Positions 7,748 to 15,404 of a stretch of DNA of 37,680 bases are shown piece after piece. Position 1 is the first letter of the stretch; the number at the start of each line of letters is the position of its first letter. The stretch is taken from the NCBI RefSeq assembly GCF_000414115.1, contig NZ_AOPZ01000497.1, positions 1 through 37,680 on the forward strand, read 5' to 3'. The notes under the pieces are model-generated. The model saw nothing but the letters and a program-made list of their open reading frames with translations. It did no database searches and had not been told where the DNA came from. The translations under genes were made by a program, and so were the position numbers. Source of the DNA: Streptomyces aurantiacus JA 4570 (GTDB taxonomy: Bacteria > Actinomycetota > Actinomycetes > Streptomycetales > Streptomycetaceae).

Positions 7748-9187
7748 ATGCACGACACCGGAACCGTTTCCCCGTCGGCTCCGGCCCCCCACCAGGAGGA
7801 ACGTCCGTCCCTCCAGCAGGAGGAACGCCTCTCCGAGCAGCCGGCGCGGCACGACGACGGCAAGCACGCGCGCCGCTTCGGGCTCCCCGTCGCCACCTGT
7901 CTGGTGATGGGCAACATCATCGGCGGCGGCATCTTCCTGCTGCCCGCCTCGGTCGCGCCGTTCGGCACCATCAGTCTCGTCGCGTTCGCCGTCCTGACGG
8001 CGGGCGCCATCGCGCTCGCGCTGGTCTTCGGGCGGCTCGCGCGGCGCGACCCGCGCACCGGCGGCCCGTACGTGTACGCCCGAGAGGCGTTCGGCGACTT
8101 CGCGGGATTCCTCGCCGCCTGGTCGTACTGGATCACCACCTGGGTGTCGAACGCGGCGCTCGCCGTCGCCGCCGTCGGCTACCTCGACGTCCTCATACCG
8201 GTGGCGGACCACCGGTGGACGGCCTGCCTCGCCGCCCTCGCCCTGCAAGTGCCGCCCGCGCTCGCCAACTTCGCCGGGACCCGCTACGTCGGCGCCGTGC
8301 AACTCGTCGCCACCGTCCTGAAGTTCCTGCCGCTGCTGCTCGTCGCCGTCGGCGGCCTCTTCTTCTTCGACAGCGCCAACCTCGGCCCGTTCCAGGCGAG
8401 CGACGAGGGCCCGGTCGGCGCCGTGTCCGCGTCCGCCGCGATCCTGCTCTTCTCCTACCTGGGCGTGGAGTCCGCCGCCGTCAGCGCCGGCGAGGTGCGC
8501 GATCCGCGGCGCAACGTCGGACGCGCCACCGTTCTCGGCACCCTCGGCGCCGCCCTCGTCTACCTCCTCGGCACCCTCGCCGTGTTCGGCACCGTCGCCC
8601 ACGACAAGCTCGTCGCCTCCACCGCGCCGTTCTCCGACGCCGTCGACGTGATGTTCGGCGGCTCCTGGGGCGGCACCGCCGTCGCGCTCGCCGCCCTCGT
8701 CTCCATGGTGGGCGCGCTCAACGGCTGGACGCTGCTGAGCGCCCAGACCCCGTACGCCGCCGCGCGCGACGGTCTCTTCCCGGCCGCGTTCGCCAAGAAG
8801 CGGCGCGGCGTGCCGGTCGTCGGTGTCCTCGTCACCGTCGTCCTCGCCTCGCTGCTCACCGTCTACAACTACACCGCCGGTCCGTCGGGCGTCTTCGAAG
8901 TCCTCGTGCTCGTCACGACGTTCACGGCCACCGTGCCGTATCTCCTGGCGACCGCCGCGCAGCTCTACTTCCTCGCCTCCGGGCAGCGCGAGCGCGTCGA
9001 CCGCCGCCGTCTGGTGCGGGACGCCGTGCTCGCCGGGCTCGCGTTCGGCTTCTCGATGTGGCTGGTCGCCGGGGCCGGGTACGCGGCCGTCTACCAGGGC
9101 GTGCTGTTCCTCTTCGCGGGTGTCCTCGTGTACGCGTGGATGGCGGCCCGCAAGCAGCGGGCCGCCAACCAGGTCTCCTCCTCCTGA
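7748..9187 (+). CDS. APC-superfamily amino acid permease
   Basis: A 479-aa transporter with about 12 transmembrane segments. The first helix holds GNIIGGGIFLLPAS (55-68), the glycine-rich substrate/ion site typical of the amino acid-polyamine-organocation superfamily. Further signs are GGPYVYAREAFGDFAGF, YWITTWVSNAALAVA, and LLFSYLGVESAAVSAGEVRDP in helix 6. The closest relatives I know are basic amino acid/antiporter-type APC proteins, but the substrate cannot be settled here. The first 42 residues are a polar tail with a near-repeat of QEERxS. ATG 7748 is chosen over an upstream start at 7682 because homologous sequence begins only near residue 40 and GAGAGG precedes 7748. It is convergent with the next gene. 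Confidence 0.88.
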   Translation: MHDTGTVSPSAPAPHQEERPSLQQEERLSEQPARHDDGKHARRFGLPVATCLVMGNIIGGGIFLLPASVAPFGTISLVAFAVLTAGAIALALVFGRLARRDPRTGGPYVYAREAFGDFAGFLAAWSYWITTWVSNAALAVAAVGYLDVLIPVADHRWTACLAALALQVPPALANFAGTRYVGAVQLVATVLKFLPLLLVAVGGLFFFDSANLGPFQASDEGPVGAVSASAAILLFSYLGVESAAVSAGEVRDPRRNVGRATVLGTLGAALVYLLGTLAVFGTVAHDKLVASTAPFSDAVDVMFGGSWGGTAVALAALVSMVGALNGWTLLSAQTPYAAARDGLFPAAFAKKRRGVPVVGVLVTVVLASLLTVYNYTAGPSGVFEVLVLVTTFTATVPYLLATAAQLYFLASGQRERVDRRRLVRDAVLAGLAFGFSMWLVAGAGYAAVYQGVLFLFAGVLVYAWMAARKQRAANQVSSS

Positions 9188-9213
9188 GCGGGCCGGTCAA
9201 CGCGGGCCGGTCA
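9188..9213. repeat. Short direct repeat in a convergent gap
   Basis: GCGGGCCGGTCA occurs at 9188-9199 and again at 9202-9213, a 14-bp period, in the 37-bp gap between the permease and the convergent DUF6345-like gene. No terminator hairpin was found there. Confidence 0.7.
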
Positions 9214-9224
9214 GGAAGGGCGCG

Positions 9225-10859
9225 TCACCGGGCGAGCGGAGCCGTCACCCAGCGCTGGGTCCTGAAGCCGTCCTCGGGCCCGATCTCGATCAGCTTGCGG
9301 GCGGCCGGGTACGCCTCGTTGCCCTCCACCTCGTAGCCCACCTGGAATGTGCCAGGAACGTCCCTGACCTCGGGTTGCTGCTCCCGCGACACCGCCGACG
9401 GGTAGTCGGCGCCGTCGCCCGCGGCGCGGACCGCCAGTTCGGCGAGCAGGTGCTCCTGCGCGGCGGCGAGTGCCTCGTTCGGGTCGCGGGGCGCGGGCTG
9501 CGGCGCCCGCGAGCCCTCGGCCGTCGGCGGCGCGACCTGGCTGCTCGGCTCGCGCCGCGCGCTCGTCGCCTGCCGGGTGGACAGCTGCGCCTGCACGACC
9601 GTGCCGTCGTTGTCGAGACCGACCCGGATCACGCCGCGGTCCGGGGTGATGACGGGTACGCCGTCGAACGCCTGCCGGAACGTGACGTGCGTCTGGAGGG
9701 ACATGGGGGCGCCGATCTCCGAACCGTCCTTGGTGCCGGAGTTCTGCATCAGGTCGTGCACGCTGTCGACGACCAGCTCGGCGCCGTCGGCGTGCTGCTC
9801 GGCGAAGGCGCGCGCCAGCTCGACGGCCCGCTCGGTGGGCAGCTGCGTGGTGTTGCGCGGGTTGGGCTCGGCGAGGCGCACCCAGCGGACCGCGCGCGGA
9901 CCGGTGGAGACGGTGCGGTCGCCGGAGGCCGCGCTGAGCACGCCCCGCCGGTCGACCTGGACCTCTTCGAGGGCGGCGGACGGGAAGGACGCGATGCGGC
10001 CCGCCTGGGTCAGCTCGGCGCTCGGGTCGCGCGGCGCGAGCTGGACGGTCTGCGTGCCCTGCGGCAGCGCGGTGAGCTGCTCGGTGAGCGACGCGCGCGC
10101 GTTGTACCAGCGCCACGCGTACCAGTTGTCCGGCACGGCGTCGCGGAAGAAGTTCCGCTCGGTGTTGAGCCGGTTCACGGCCTCGGCCTGGGTGGCGCCG
10201 ACCGCGCACACCGACGGGGCCTGGTTCTTCCAGATGTCCCAGCTCGCGTTCAGCCAGGCTTCGGAGTACGTCTGCCCGGCCAGCCACTTGTCCCAGAACT
10301 TCCGGCCGTAGTCCGGGTGGTCGATGCTGGTCGTCTCGAAGCCGAAGAGCATGCGGAAGCCGAGGTTGGGCCCGGACCAGGTGCGGATCGGCGAGTGCCC
10401 GCCGAGGACCCGCAGCGAGAAGCACGTCGACCAGAAGACGTACTTCGCCTTCTCGTTGCCGAGCGCCATCCGGTTGGAATAGGCGCGGGTGCGGCCGTCC
10501 CAGGCCGCGCCGAGGCACGCCTCGAAGACGCCGTTGCCGTCCATGTTGCCGTGCCCCGAGTGGTACACGGCGCAGACGGCGTCCATGCCGTAGCGGTCCT
10601 GCCAGTTGTCGAACGTCTCCTCGTACGCCCACACCTGGACGCCGCCGTCGGCGAACCAGAAATTGCGGTCGTAGAACTTCTGCGGATACTCCAGCCAGCC
10701 GGTGGCGTCCTCGTGCGTGTAGCGCAGCGGCGACGCGTCGGCGAAGTTCTCGACGCTGAACGCCCCCCACCAGCCGAACGTCGAGTCCCGCTCACCGGCC
10801 GCGCCGGGCTTCTCCGGCTCCGCCGGAGACGGGCCGCGGTCCACGTAGATCATGCGCAT
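9225..10859 (-). CDS. DUF6345-like protein with clan CD peptidase-like HG...C pair
   Basis: A 544-aa protein resembling Streptomyces proteins that I recall being named DUF6345. Residues about 25-260 form a Trp/Tyr-rich domain. Within it CAVYHSGHGNMDGNG (96-110) and YVFWSTCFSLRVLGG (140-154) place a His-Gly (H103-G104) after one strand and a Cys (C146) after the next. That is the order and spacing seen in caspase/gingipain-type (clan CD) peptidases. Residues about 370-420 (FDGVPVITPDRGVIRVGLD) resemble an FTP/PepSY-like propeptide module. There is no signal peptide, so a cytoplasmic product is likely. Start ATG 10859 follows GGGGGTAAGG. The family is seen; peptidase activity is my inference. 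Confidence 0.8.
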   Translation of the reverse strand: MRMIYVDRGPSPAEPEKPGAAGERDSTFGWWGAFSVENFADASPLRYTHEDATGWLEYPQKFYDRNFWFADGGVQVWAYEETFDNWQDRYGMDAVCAVYHSGHGNMDGNGVFEACLGAAWDGRTRAYSNRMALGNEKAKYVFWSTCFSLRVLGGHSPIRTWSGPNLGFRMLFGFETTSIDHPDYGRKFWDKWLAGQTYSEAWLNASWDIWKNQAPSVCAVGATQAEAVNRLNTERNFFRDAVPDNWYAWRWYNARASLTEQLTALPQGTQTVQLAPRDPSAELTQAGRIASFPSAALEEVQVDRRGVLSAASGDRTVSTGPRAVRWVRLAEPNPRNTTQLPTERAVELARAFAEQHADGAELVVDSVHDLMQNSGTKDGSEIGAPMSLQTHVTFRQAFDGVPVITPDRGVIRVGLDNDGTVVQAQLSTRQATSARREPSSQVAPPTAEGSRAPQPAPRDPNEALAAAQEHLLAELAVRAAGDGADYPSAVSREQQPEVRDVPGTFQVGYEVEGNEAYPAARKLIEIGPEDGFRTQRWVTAPLAR

Positions 10860-11165
10860 GGCCTTACCCCCTGGGTGATCTCCCCGTCGCGTGGCTGAGA
10901 GCCGCGCGGTCGAGGGGGCCTAAAAGTGTCACCGCGGGAGGGTCTTGCCCAGTTGCCATTCCGGCCATAGAAGCCGCGCCACGAGCGTGCCCGGCCGCCC
11001 CAACGGCCCCTGTGGCCAGGGGCATTGCCGCCCCACTGTTCGTATCGGCCCCGGGCACCAGCGCGGCCCCCTCGAACACAGCGAGGGGGCCGCGCGGTTG
11101 GCGGGAAACGGAGGCTGTCTACTTGCCGTCCACGACGTCGCCCGCCGGGCCGACCACCGGACCGC
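10860..11165. other. 306-bp intergenic region between two minus-strand genes
   Basis: This gap holds the upstream region of the DUF6345-like gene and, nearer 11,100, the strong terminator of the subtilase gene. Possible small ORFs inside it have neither ribosome sites nor recognisable content. No other structure was found. Confidence 0.6.
11061..11095 (-). terminator. Strong intrinsic-type hairpin after the subtilase gene
   Basis: A perfect 14-bp stem (GCGCGGCCCCCTCG at 11061-11074 paired with 11082-11095) with a 7-base loop, 71 bp beyond the subtilase stop. There is no U-tract, as is usual in Streptomyces. Confidence 0.85.
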
Positions 11166-14100
11166 CTACCCGCCGAGGTAGGCGCGCAGAATCCTCAGGG
11201 TCGCCCTGTTCCCCTGCTTGTCGGTGACCTCGGCGCGGAAGGAGACGCCCTTGCCGCGCGCCGGGTTCTTCACCTCGGCCCGGCCGCCCTCGACCGTCAG
11301 CTCCTTCCAGGTGCGGCCGTCGTCGTAACTCGCGTACGCGCGCAGGGACTTGAGGTTCGCTCCGGCCGCGTGGCCCTCGACGGTGACCGGCACGGACTGT
11401 TCCGCGCCCGCCGGGGCCCGGCTGTCCAGGCCGAGCCTCGGGCCGAAGCGGACGGTGGACACGGGCAGCCGGGTCTCCTCCGTCACGTGCCGGGAGCGGA
11501 ACGTCCAGCTAGCGTCGACGCGCGACGACACCGGCGCCAGCATCGGGGAGCGCGTGACGGACGCCGTCAGCCTGTACTCCGCGTCACCCGCCGGGACCTT
11601 GAAGGTCTCGGCGCCCGTCACCGCGTCGTTCTTCTCGGCGATCTTCACGCCGTCGCGGTACAGGACCGACCTCTCCGAGGTGTACCGCGTCCAGCCGGGG
11701 TGCCCCTTGCCGTCGGCCACGACCGGGATCCGACCGAGCAGTTCGTCGCCCTTGCGGAAGACACCCATGTCGGGGCCGGGGCGCGGGCCGACACGGGGGC
11801 CGAAGACGCCGGTGTTGAACGTCTCCGTGTAGCTCCGGCCGGCGCGGTAGGTCTTCGGGTCCCTCTCGTAGTAGCCCTCCATCACCCGCTCTCCGTCCGC
11901 GTTCCCTTCTCCGTACAGCTCCCAGTCCATGCCCCACTTCGCTCCGTCGAGCGTGGACACGTACGCGGTCGTGGTCCGCGGCAGCTTCTGCGCCGGCAGG
12001 ATCGGCGAGATCCCGCCCGCCTCCGGGAGGTACCCGGCGACGGACAGCTCGCCCCACTTGCCGGGCGCGGACGCCCCCGCACGGACCTTCACGGCGGCGA
12101 AGTCACCGGCCTTGAGGTGTCGGGTGTAGCCGGTCGCCAGCTTGCCGACCTTGCCGCCGAGCAGCATGTCGTAGCGGACGTCCGCGCCCTTGCGCCAGGT
12201 GCCGAGCCACTGCTGGCCGAGGCCGTCGGGGATGGCGGGGCCCAGGTGCGCGGTGCGCAGGCTCCGGAAGGAGCTGATGTTGAGCGCGCCCAGTTCGTTG
12301 CCCGCGTAGGTGTAGCGGGCGTCCATGAACACCAGTTTCGCGGTCCGGTCCGGGACGGTGATGTCGACGGGCTTCGCCTTGCGGGCGTCGAGCGTCACCG
12401 TCGTTTTCCGGTCGACGGTGAGCTTCGGCCGGACCAGCCAGTCGGCGCCCTTGTCGCCGTTCTCGGGGTCGACGTACAGCGCCGTGTCGAGCAGGTAACT
12501 GCCCTTCGCCACACGGACCTTGACGGTCCCGGACGGGCTGTGCGGCTCCAGGTTGACGCCCTTGTCGCCGCCCGTGACGCCCTGCAGCAGCATGTCGTAG
12601 TGCGGCGCGGGGCGCCCGTCGCGGCCGACCGTCTTGAGGGTCACCTCGTGCCGCTCGATCTCGCGCTCCACGACGGCCGCCGTGCGGACGCTCTGCCCGC
12701 CGCCGCTCGCCGTGACGTACGCGGAGTACAGGCCGTTGACCGAACCGCCGAGCCGGGTGTCCGCGGTGAGGCCGACGGCGGCGGTCCCGCCCGCCGGGAC
12801 GGTGACCTTCTTCTCGCCGACGCCGAAGAACCCGTCGGGTGCCGGGCGGCCCTTCGGGTCGGTGGCGGCGATGTCCAGGTCGAGCGTGACGTCCCGGTCG
12901 CCGAGGTTCTTGTACGTGAGCTTCTTGGTGACCGGCTTGTCGTCGGTGTGCGGCCACAGTTGCTCGCCGAAGTCGAGCGAGGTCGGCCGGGCGACCACGG
13001 TCTGGTCGATGGCGCGGTCCACGGCGATCCGGCCCGAGCCCTGCTCGAAGGGGGTGTACGCGCCGCCCTTCGCGGACGCCGTCAGGGCGCCCTTGAGTTC
13101 GGCCTGCTGCCAGCCCGGGTGCCGCTGCTTGAGCAGCGCGGCGGCGCCCGCCGCGTGCGGGGCCGCCATCGACGTGCCCGAGATCGTCAGATAGCCCTCC
13201 GGGTTCTGGCCGACCTCCTTCTCGATGGCGCTGCCGGGGGCGGCCGCCGCCGTGATGTCCACGCCCGGCGCCGTCACGTCCGGCTTGACGGTGCCGCCGC
13301 CCGCGCGCGGGCCCCGGCTGGAGAACTCGGCGGGCTTGTCGGCGTCGTCGACGGCGCCCACGGTCAGGGCGGCCTTCGCGCTGCCCGGCGACTCGACGGT
13401 GCCGGGCCCGCCCGCACCGCTGTTGCCCGCCGACACGGCGAACAGGACGCCCTTGTCGGCCGACAGCTTGTCGACGGCCGCCTCCAGCGGATCGGTGCCG
13501 GGCGTGTCGCCGCCGCCGAGGCTCAGGTTGACGACGTCGGCGCCCTGGGCGGCCGCCCACTCCATGCCCGCGATGATCCCGGAGTCGCCGCCGGTGCCGT
13601 CGTCGGCGAGGACCTTGCCGCTCAGGAGCTCGGCACCCGGGGCGACGCCCTTGTGGGCGCCGCTCTTCGCGCCGGTACCGGCGGCGATCGAGGCCACGTG
13701 CGTGCCGTGGCCGACGCGGTCCTCGGCGTCGGGCGCGCTGGAGAAATTCCTCTCGGCGACGACCTGGCCCTTCAGGTCGGGGTGCGTGGCGTCGACGCCC
13801 GAGTCAAGGACGGCGATCCGCACGCCCTTGCCGTCGTACCCGGCCTCCCATGCCTTCGGGGCGCCGATCCGCGCCACGCTCTTGTCGAGGTTCGCCTCGC
13901 GGGTGCCGTCCAGCCACAGGTGACTCACCCCCGAGGCGACGGCGGTCCGCGCCCCGCGCCGGTCGGTGAGCGCCTTCCACAGCGCGGCGGCGTCCTCCTT
14001 CGGGGTGGTGATCGCGTCCGCGTTCAGGGACGGCAGGCTCCGGCGCACCGCCGTGTCCCCGGCCGCCCGTACCCCCGCCCTCGCGCCGCGGGCCGCCCCC

Positions 14101-14567
14101 GCGTAGCCGACGATCAGCTTCAGCCCCCGCCGGTGGGCGGCGCGGTTCGCCTCGCGGGTCAATTCCGTGACGTCGAACAGGCGCTGGTCGACCTTGCCCT
14201 CGGCGATCAGCCGCTGCGCGTCGTACGGCAGCACGAGGGTGTGCCCCTTGAAGGCCCGGGTGCGCACGGGTATGCGCTCGCGGCCCTCGCCGGGCTCGAA
14301 TCCGCTCACGCGGCCCTTGGCGTCGACGGTGACGCGGTCGCCGGTGACCAGCGTGAGGCGGTGCCCGGGGTCTTCCCGGGCGGGCCCTCGCTGCGTGGGC
14401 CCTGCCTGTGCGGGTCCCCGCTGCGCGGCGGCCACTCCCGGTCTCCCGCCGCCCGGCTTCGCGCCGTCCGGCTCCGCCGACGCCGGGCCGGTCATGCCCG
14501 CCGCCAGCGCCACGGCCACCCCGGTCGCGACGGTGACCGCGCCCGCTCTTCTTCTGCGTTGGCGCAC
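11166..14567 (-). CDS. Secreted S8-family serine peptidase (subtilase)
   Basis: A 1133-aa exported protease. A signal peptide (about residues 1-31: RQRRRR, a hydrophobic core, then GPASA) is followed by a propeptide to about residue 215. The catalytic domain has Asp255 in IAVLDSGVDATHPDL, His287 in VGHGTHVAS, oxyanion Asn382 in SAGNSG and Ser466 in ISGTSMAAPHAAG, so the triad is complete. About 600 C-terminal residues form beta-rich domains probably used for substrate or wall contact. The GTG at 14567 follows GGGGGA. It is separate from its neighbours and ends at a strong hairpin (11061-11095). Its role is presumably extracellular protein breakdown; the specificity is unknown. Confidence 0.93.
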   Translation of the reverse strand: MRQRRRRAGAVTVATGVAVALAAGMTGPASAEPDGAKPGGGRPGVAAAQRGPAQAGPTQRGPAREDPGHRLTLVTGDRVTVDAKGRVSGFEPGEGRERIPVRTRAFKGHTLVLPYDAQRLIAEGKVDQRLFDVTELTREANRAAHRRGLKLIVGYAGAARGARAGVRAAGDTAVRRSLPSLNADAITTPKEDAAALWKALTDRRGARTAVASGVSHLWLDGTREANLDKSVARIGAPKAWEAGYDGKGVRIAVLDSGVDATHPDLKGQVVAERNFSSAPDAEDRVGHGTHVASIAAGTGAKSGAHKGVAPGAELLSGKVLADDGTGGDSGIIAGMEWAAAQGADVVNLSLGGGDTPGTDPLEAAVDKLSADKGVLFAVSAGNSGAGGPGTVESPGSAKAALTVGAVDDADKPAEFSSRGPRAGGGTVKPDVTAPGVDITAAAAPGSAIEKEVGQNPEGYLTISGTSMAAPHAAGAAALLKQRHPGWQQAELKGALTASAKGGAYTPFEQGSGRIAVDRAIDQTVVARPTSLDFGEQLWPHTDDKPVTKKLTYKNLGDRDVTLDLDIAATDPKGRPAPDGFFGVGEKKVTVPAGGTAAVGLTADTRLGGSVNGLYSAYVTASGGGQSVRTAAVVEREIERHEVTLKTVGRDGRPAPHYDMLLQGVTGGDKGVNLEPHSPSGTVKVRVAKGSYLLDTALYVDPENGDKGADWLVRPKLTVDRKTTVTLDARKAKPVDITVPDRTAKLVFMDARYTYAGNELGALNISSFRSLRTAHLGPAIPDGLGQQWLGTWRKGADVRYDMLLGGKVGKLATGYTRHLKAGDFAAVKVRAGASAPGKWGELSVAGYLPEAGGISPILPAQKLPRTTTAYVSTLDGAKWGMDWELYGEGNADGERVMEGYYERDPKTYRAGRSYTETFNTGVFGPRVGPRPGPDMGVFRKGDELLGRIPVVADGKGHPGWTRYTSERSVLYRDGVKIAEKNDAVTGAETFKVPAGDAEYRLTASVTRSPMLAPVSSRVDASWTFRSRHVTEETRLPVSTVRFGPRLGLDSRAPAGAEQSVPVTVEGHAAGANLKSLRAYASYDDGRTWKELTVEGGRAEVKNPARGKGVSFRAEVTDKQGNRATLRILRAYLGG

Positions 14568-14780
14568 AGTTCCCCCTGTTCTGGTCGACCCGCCCGGGTC
14601 AACTTTGTTAAAGAGACCGAGAGGTGACGGCGCGGGTTGCTCGTGGGGCGGCCCGGCGGGGGTGTCCGGCCCCCGCCCGGGTGATCCTTCTTACGGCCCG
14701 TGCGCCCGCCCGGGGCGCCGATGTCACCCGGAGTGTGATCGGATGGACTCCACGGAACTTCACCGAAGGGATTTGGCATC

Positions 14781-15206
14781 GTGGCTACCACGCGCTCCGC
14801 ACACACGGTCTGGGAAGGCAGCCTGACCGAGGGCTCCGGCACCGTCACCTTCGACTCCTCGGGCATCGGGCAGCAGGCCGTGTCCTGGCCCTCCCGCGCC
14901 GAGCAGGCGAACGGCAAGACCAGCCCGGAGGAGCTCATCGCCGCCGCGCACTCGAGCTGCTTCTCCATGGCGCTCTCGCACGGCCTCACCGGCGCCGGCA
15001 CCCCGCCCACCAAGCTCGTCACGTCCGCCGACGTGACCTTCCAGCCGGGCACCGGCATCACCGGCATCCACCTCACCGTCGAGGGCGAGGTGCCGGGCAT
15101 CGACGAGGCCGCCTTCACCGCGGCCGCCGAGGGCGCCAAGGCGAACTGCCCGGTCAGCCAGGCGCTCACGGGCACGACGATCACCCTCTCGGCCAAGCTG
15201 GCCTGA
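14781..15206 (+). CDS. OsmC/Ohr-family peroxiredoxin-like protein
   Basis: A 141-aa OsmC-family protein that reduces organic hydroperoxides with a pair of cysteines. Both are present: AAAHSSCFSMALSH and GAKANCPVSQAL, at the usual spacing. The SPEELIAAAHSSCF segment is the family signature, and the length is normal. The N-terminal TVWEGSLTEGSGTV fits the OsmC rather than the OhrA branch. GTG 14781 follows GAAGGG. It is a single gene, ended by an 18-bp hairpin. The 213-bp gap upstream, shared with the divergent subtilase gene, must hold its promoter. Confidence 0.92.
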   Translation: MATTRSAHTVWEGSLTEGSGTVTFDSSGIGQQAVSWPSRAEQANGKTSPEELIAAAHSSCFSMALSHGLTGAGTPPTKLVTSADVTFQPGTGITGIHLTVEGEVPGIDEAAFTAAAEGAKANCPVSQALTGTTITLSAKLA

Positions 15207-15238
15207 GAGCCCGTCTCCGAGCCGCCCCCGCGGCAGCG

Positions 15239-15281
15239 CGGCGAAGCCGCCGACCGGCGCGACCGGTCGGCGGCTTCGCCG
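15239..15281 (+). terminator. Terminator hairpin after osmC
   Basis: A perfect 18-bp stem (15239-15256 with 15264-15281) and a 7-base loop GCGCGAC, 33 bp past the osmC stop. This is one of the strongest dyads in the window. It isolates the following dnaK promoter. Confidence 0.92.
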
Positions 15282-15334
15282 TGTCCGGCCCGGGTACACG
15301 ACCCCCGCACCCCGCACCAGACCGAGCACGCGGC

Positions 15335-15355
15335 ATTGACAAGAGGCCGCTCAAG
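15335..15355. promoter_or_regulatory. HAIR-like dyad (HspR site) overlapping a -35 box
   Basis: ATTGACA-N7-GCTCAAG at 15335-15355 matches the HspR operator consensus CTTGAGT-N7-ACTCAAG in 10 of 14 arm positions, with exact 7-bp spacing and the TTGA...TCAA core intact. A consensus -35 hexamer TTGACA (15336-15341) lies inside the left arm. The site is 50 bp upstream of the dnaK start. No convincing -10 was seen. Confidence 0.55.
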
Positions 15356-15404
15356 TTTTGTGCTGGAGGGTGGAGTAGCACCGCGTCGGAAGGGGTTGTT
15401 GGAC

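Noticed and set aside
11118..11165. Past the subtilase stop, another minus-strand frame reads GGPVVGPAGDVVDGK and stops, like a lost C-terminal tail
   Set aside because: The existing end (LRAYLGG) is plausible and reaching the other frame needs an unsupported frameshift, so I did not call a truncation.
14608..14612. TTA in the subtilase/OsmC gap as a bldA-linked codon
   Set aside because: It lies outside any coding frame.
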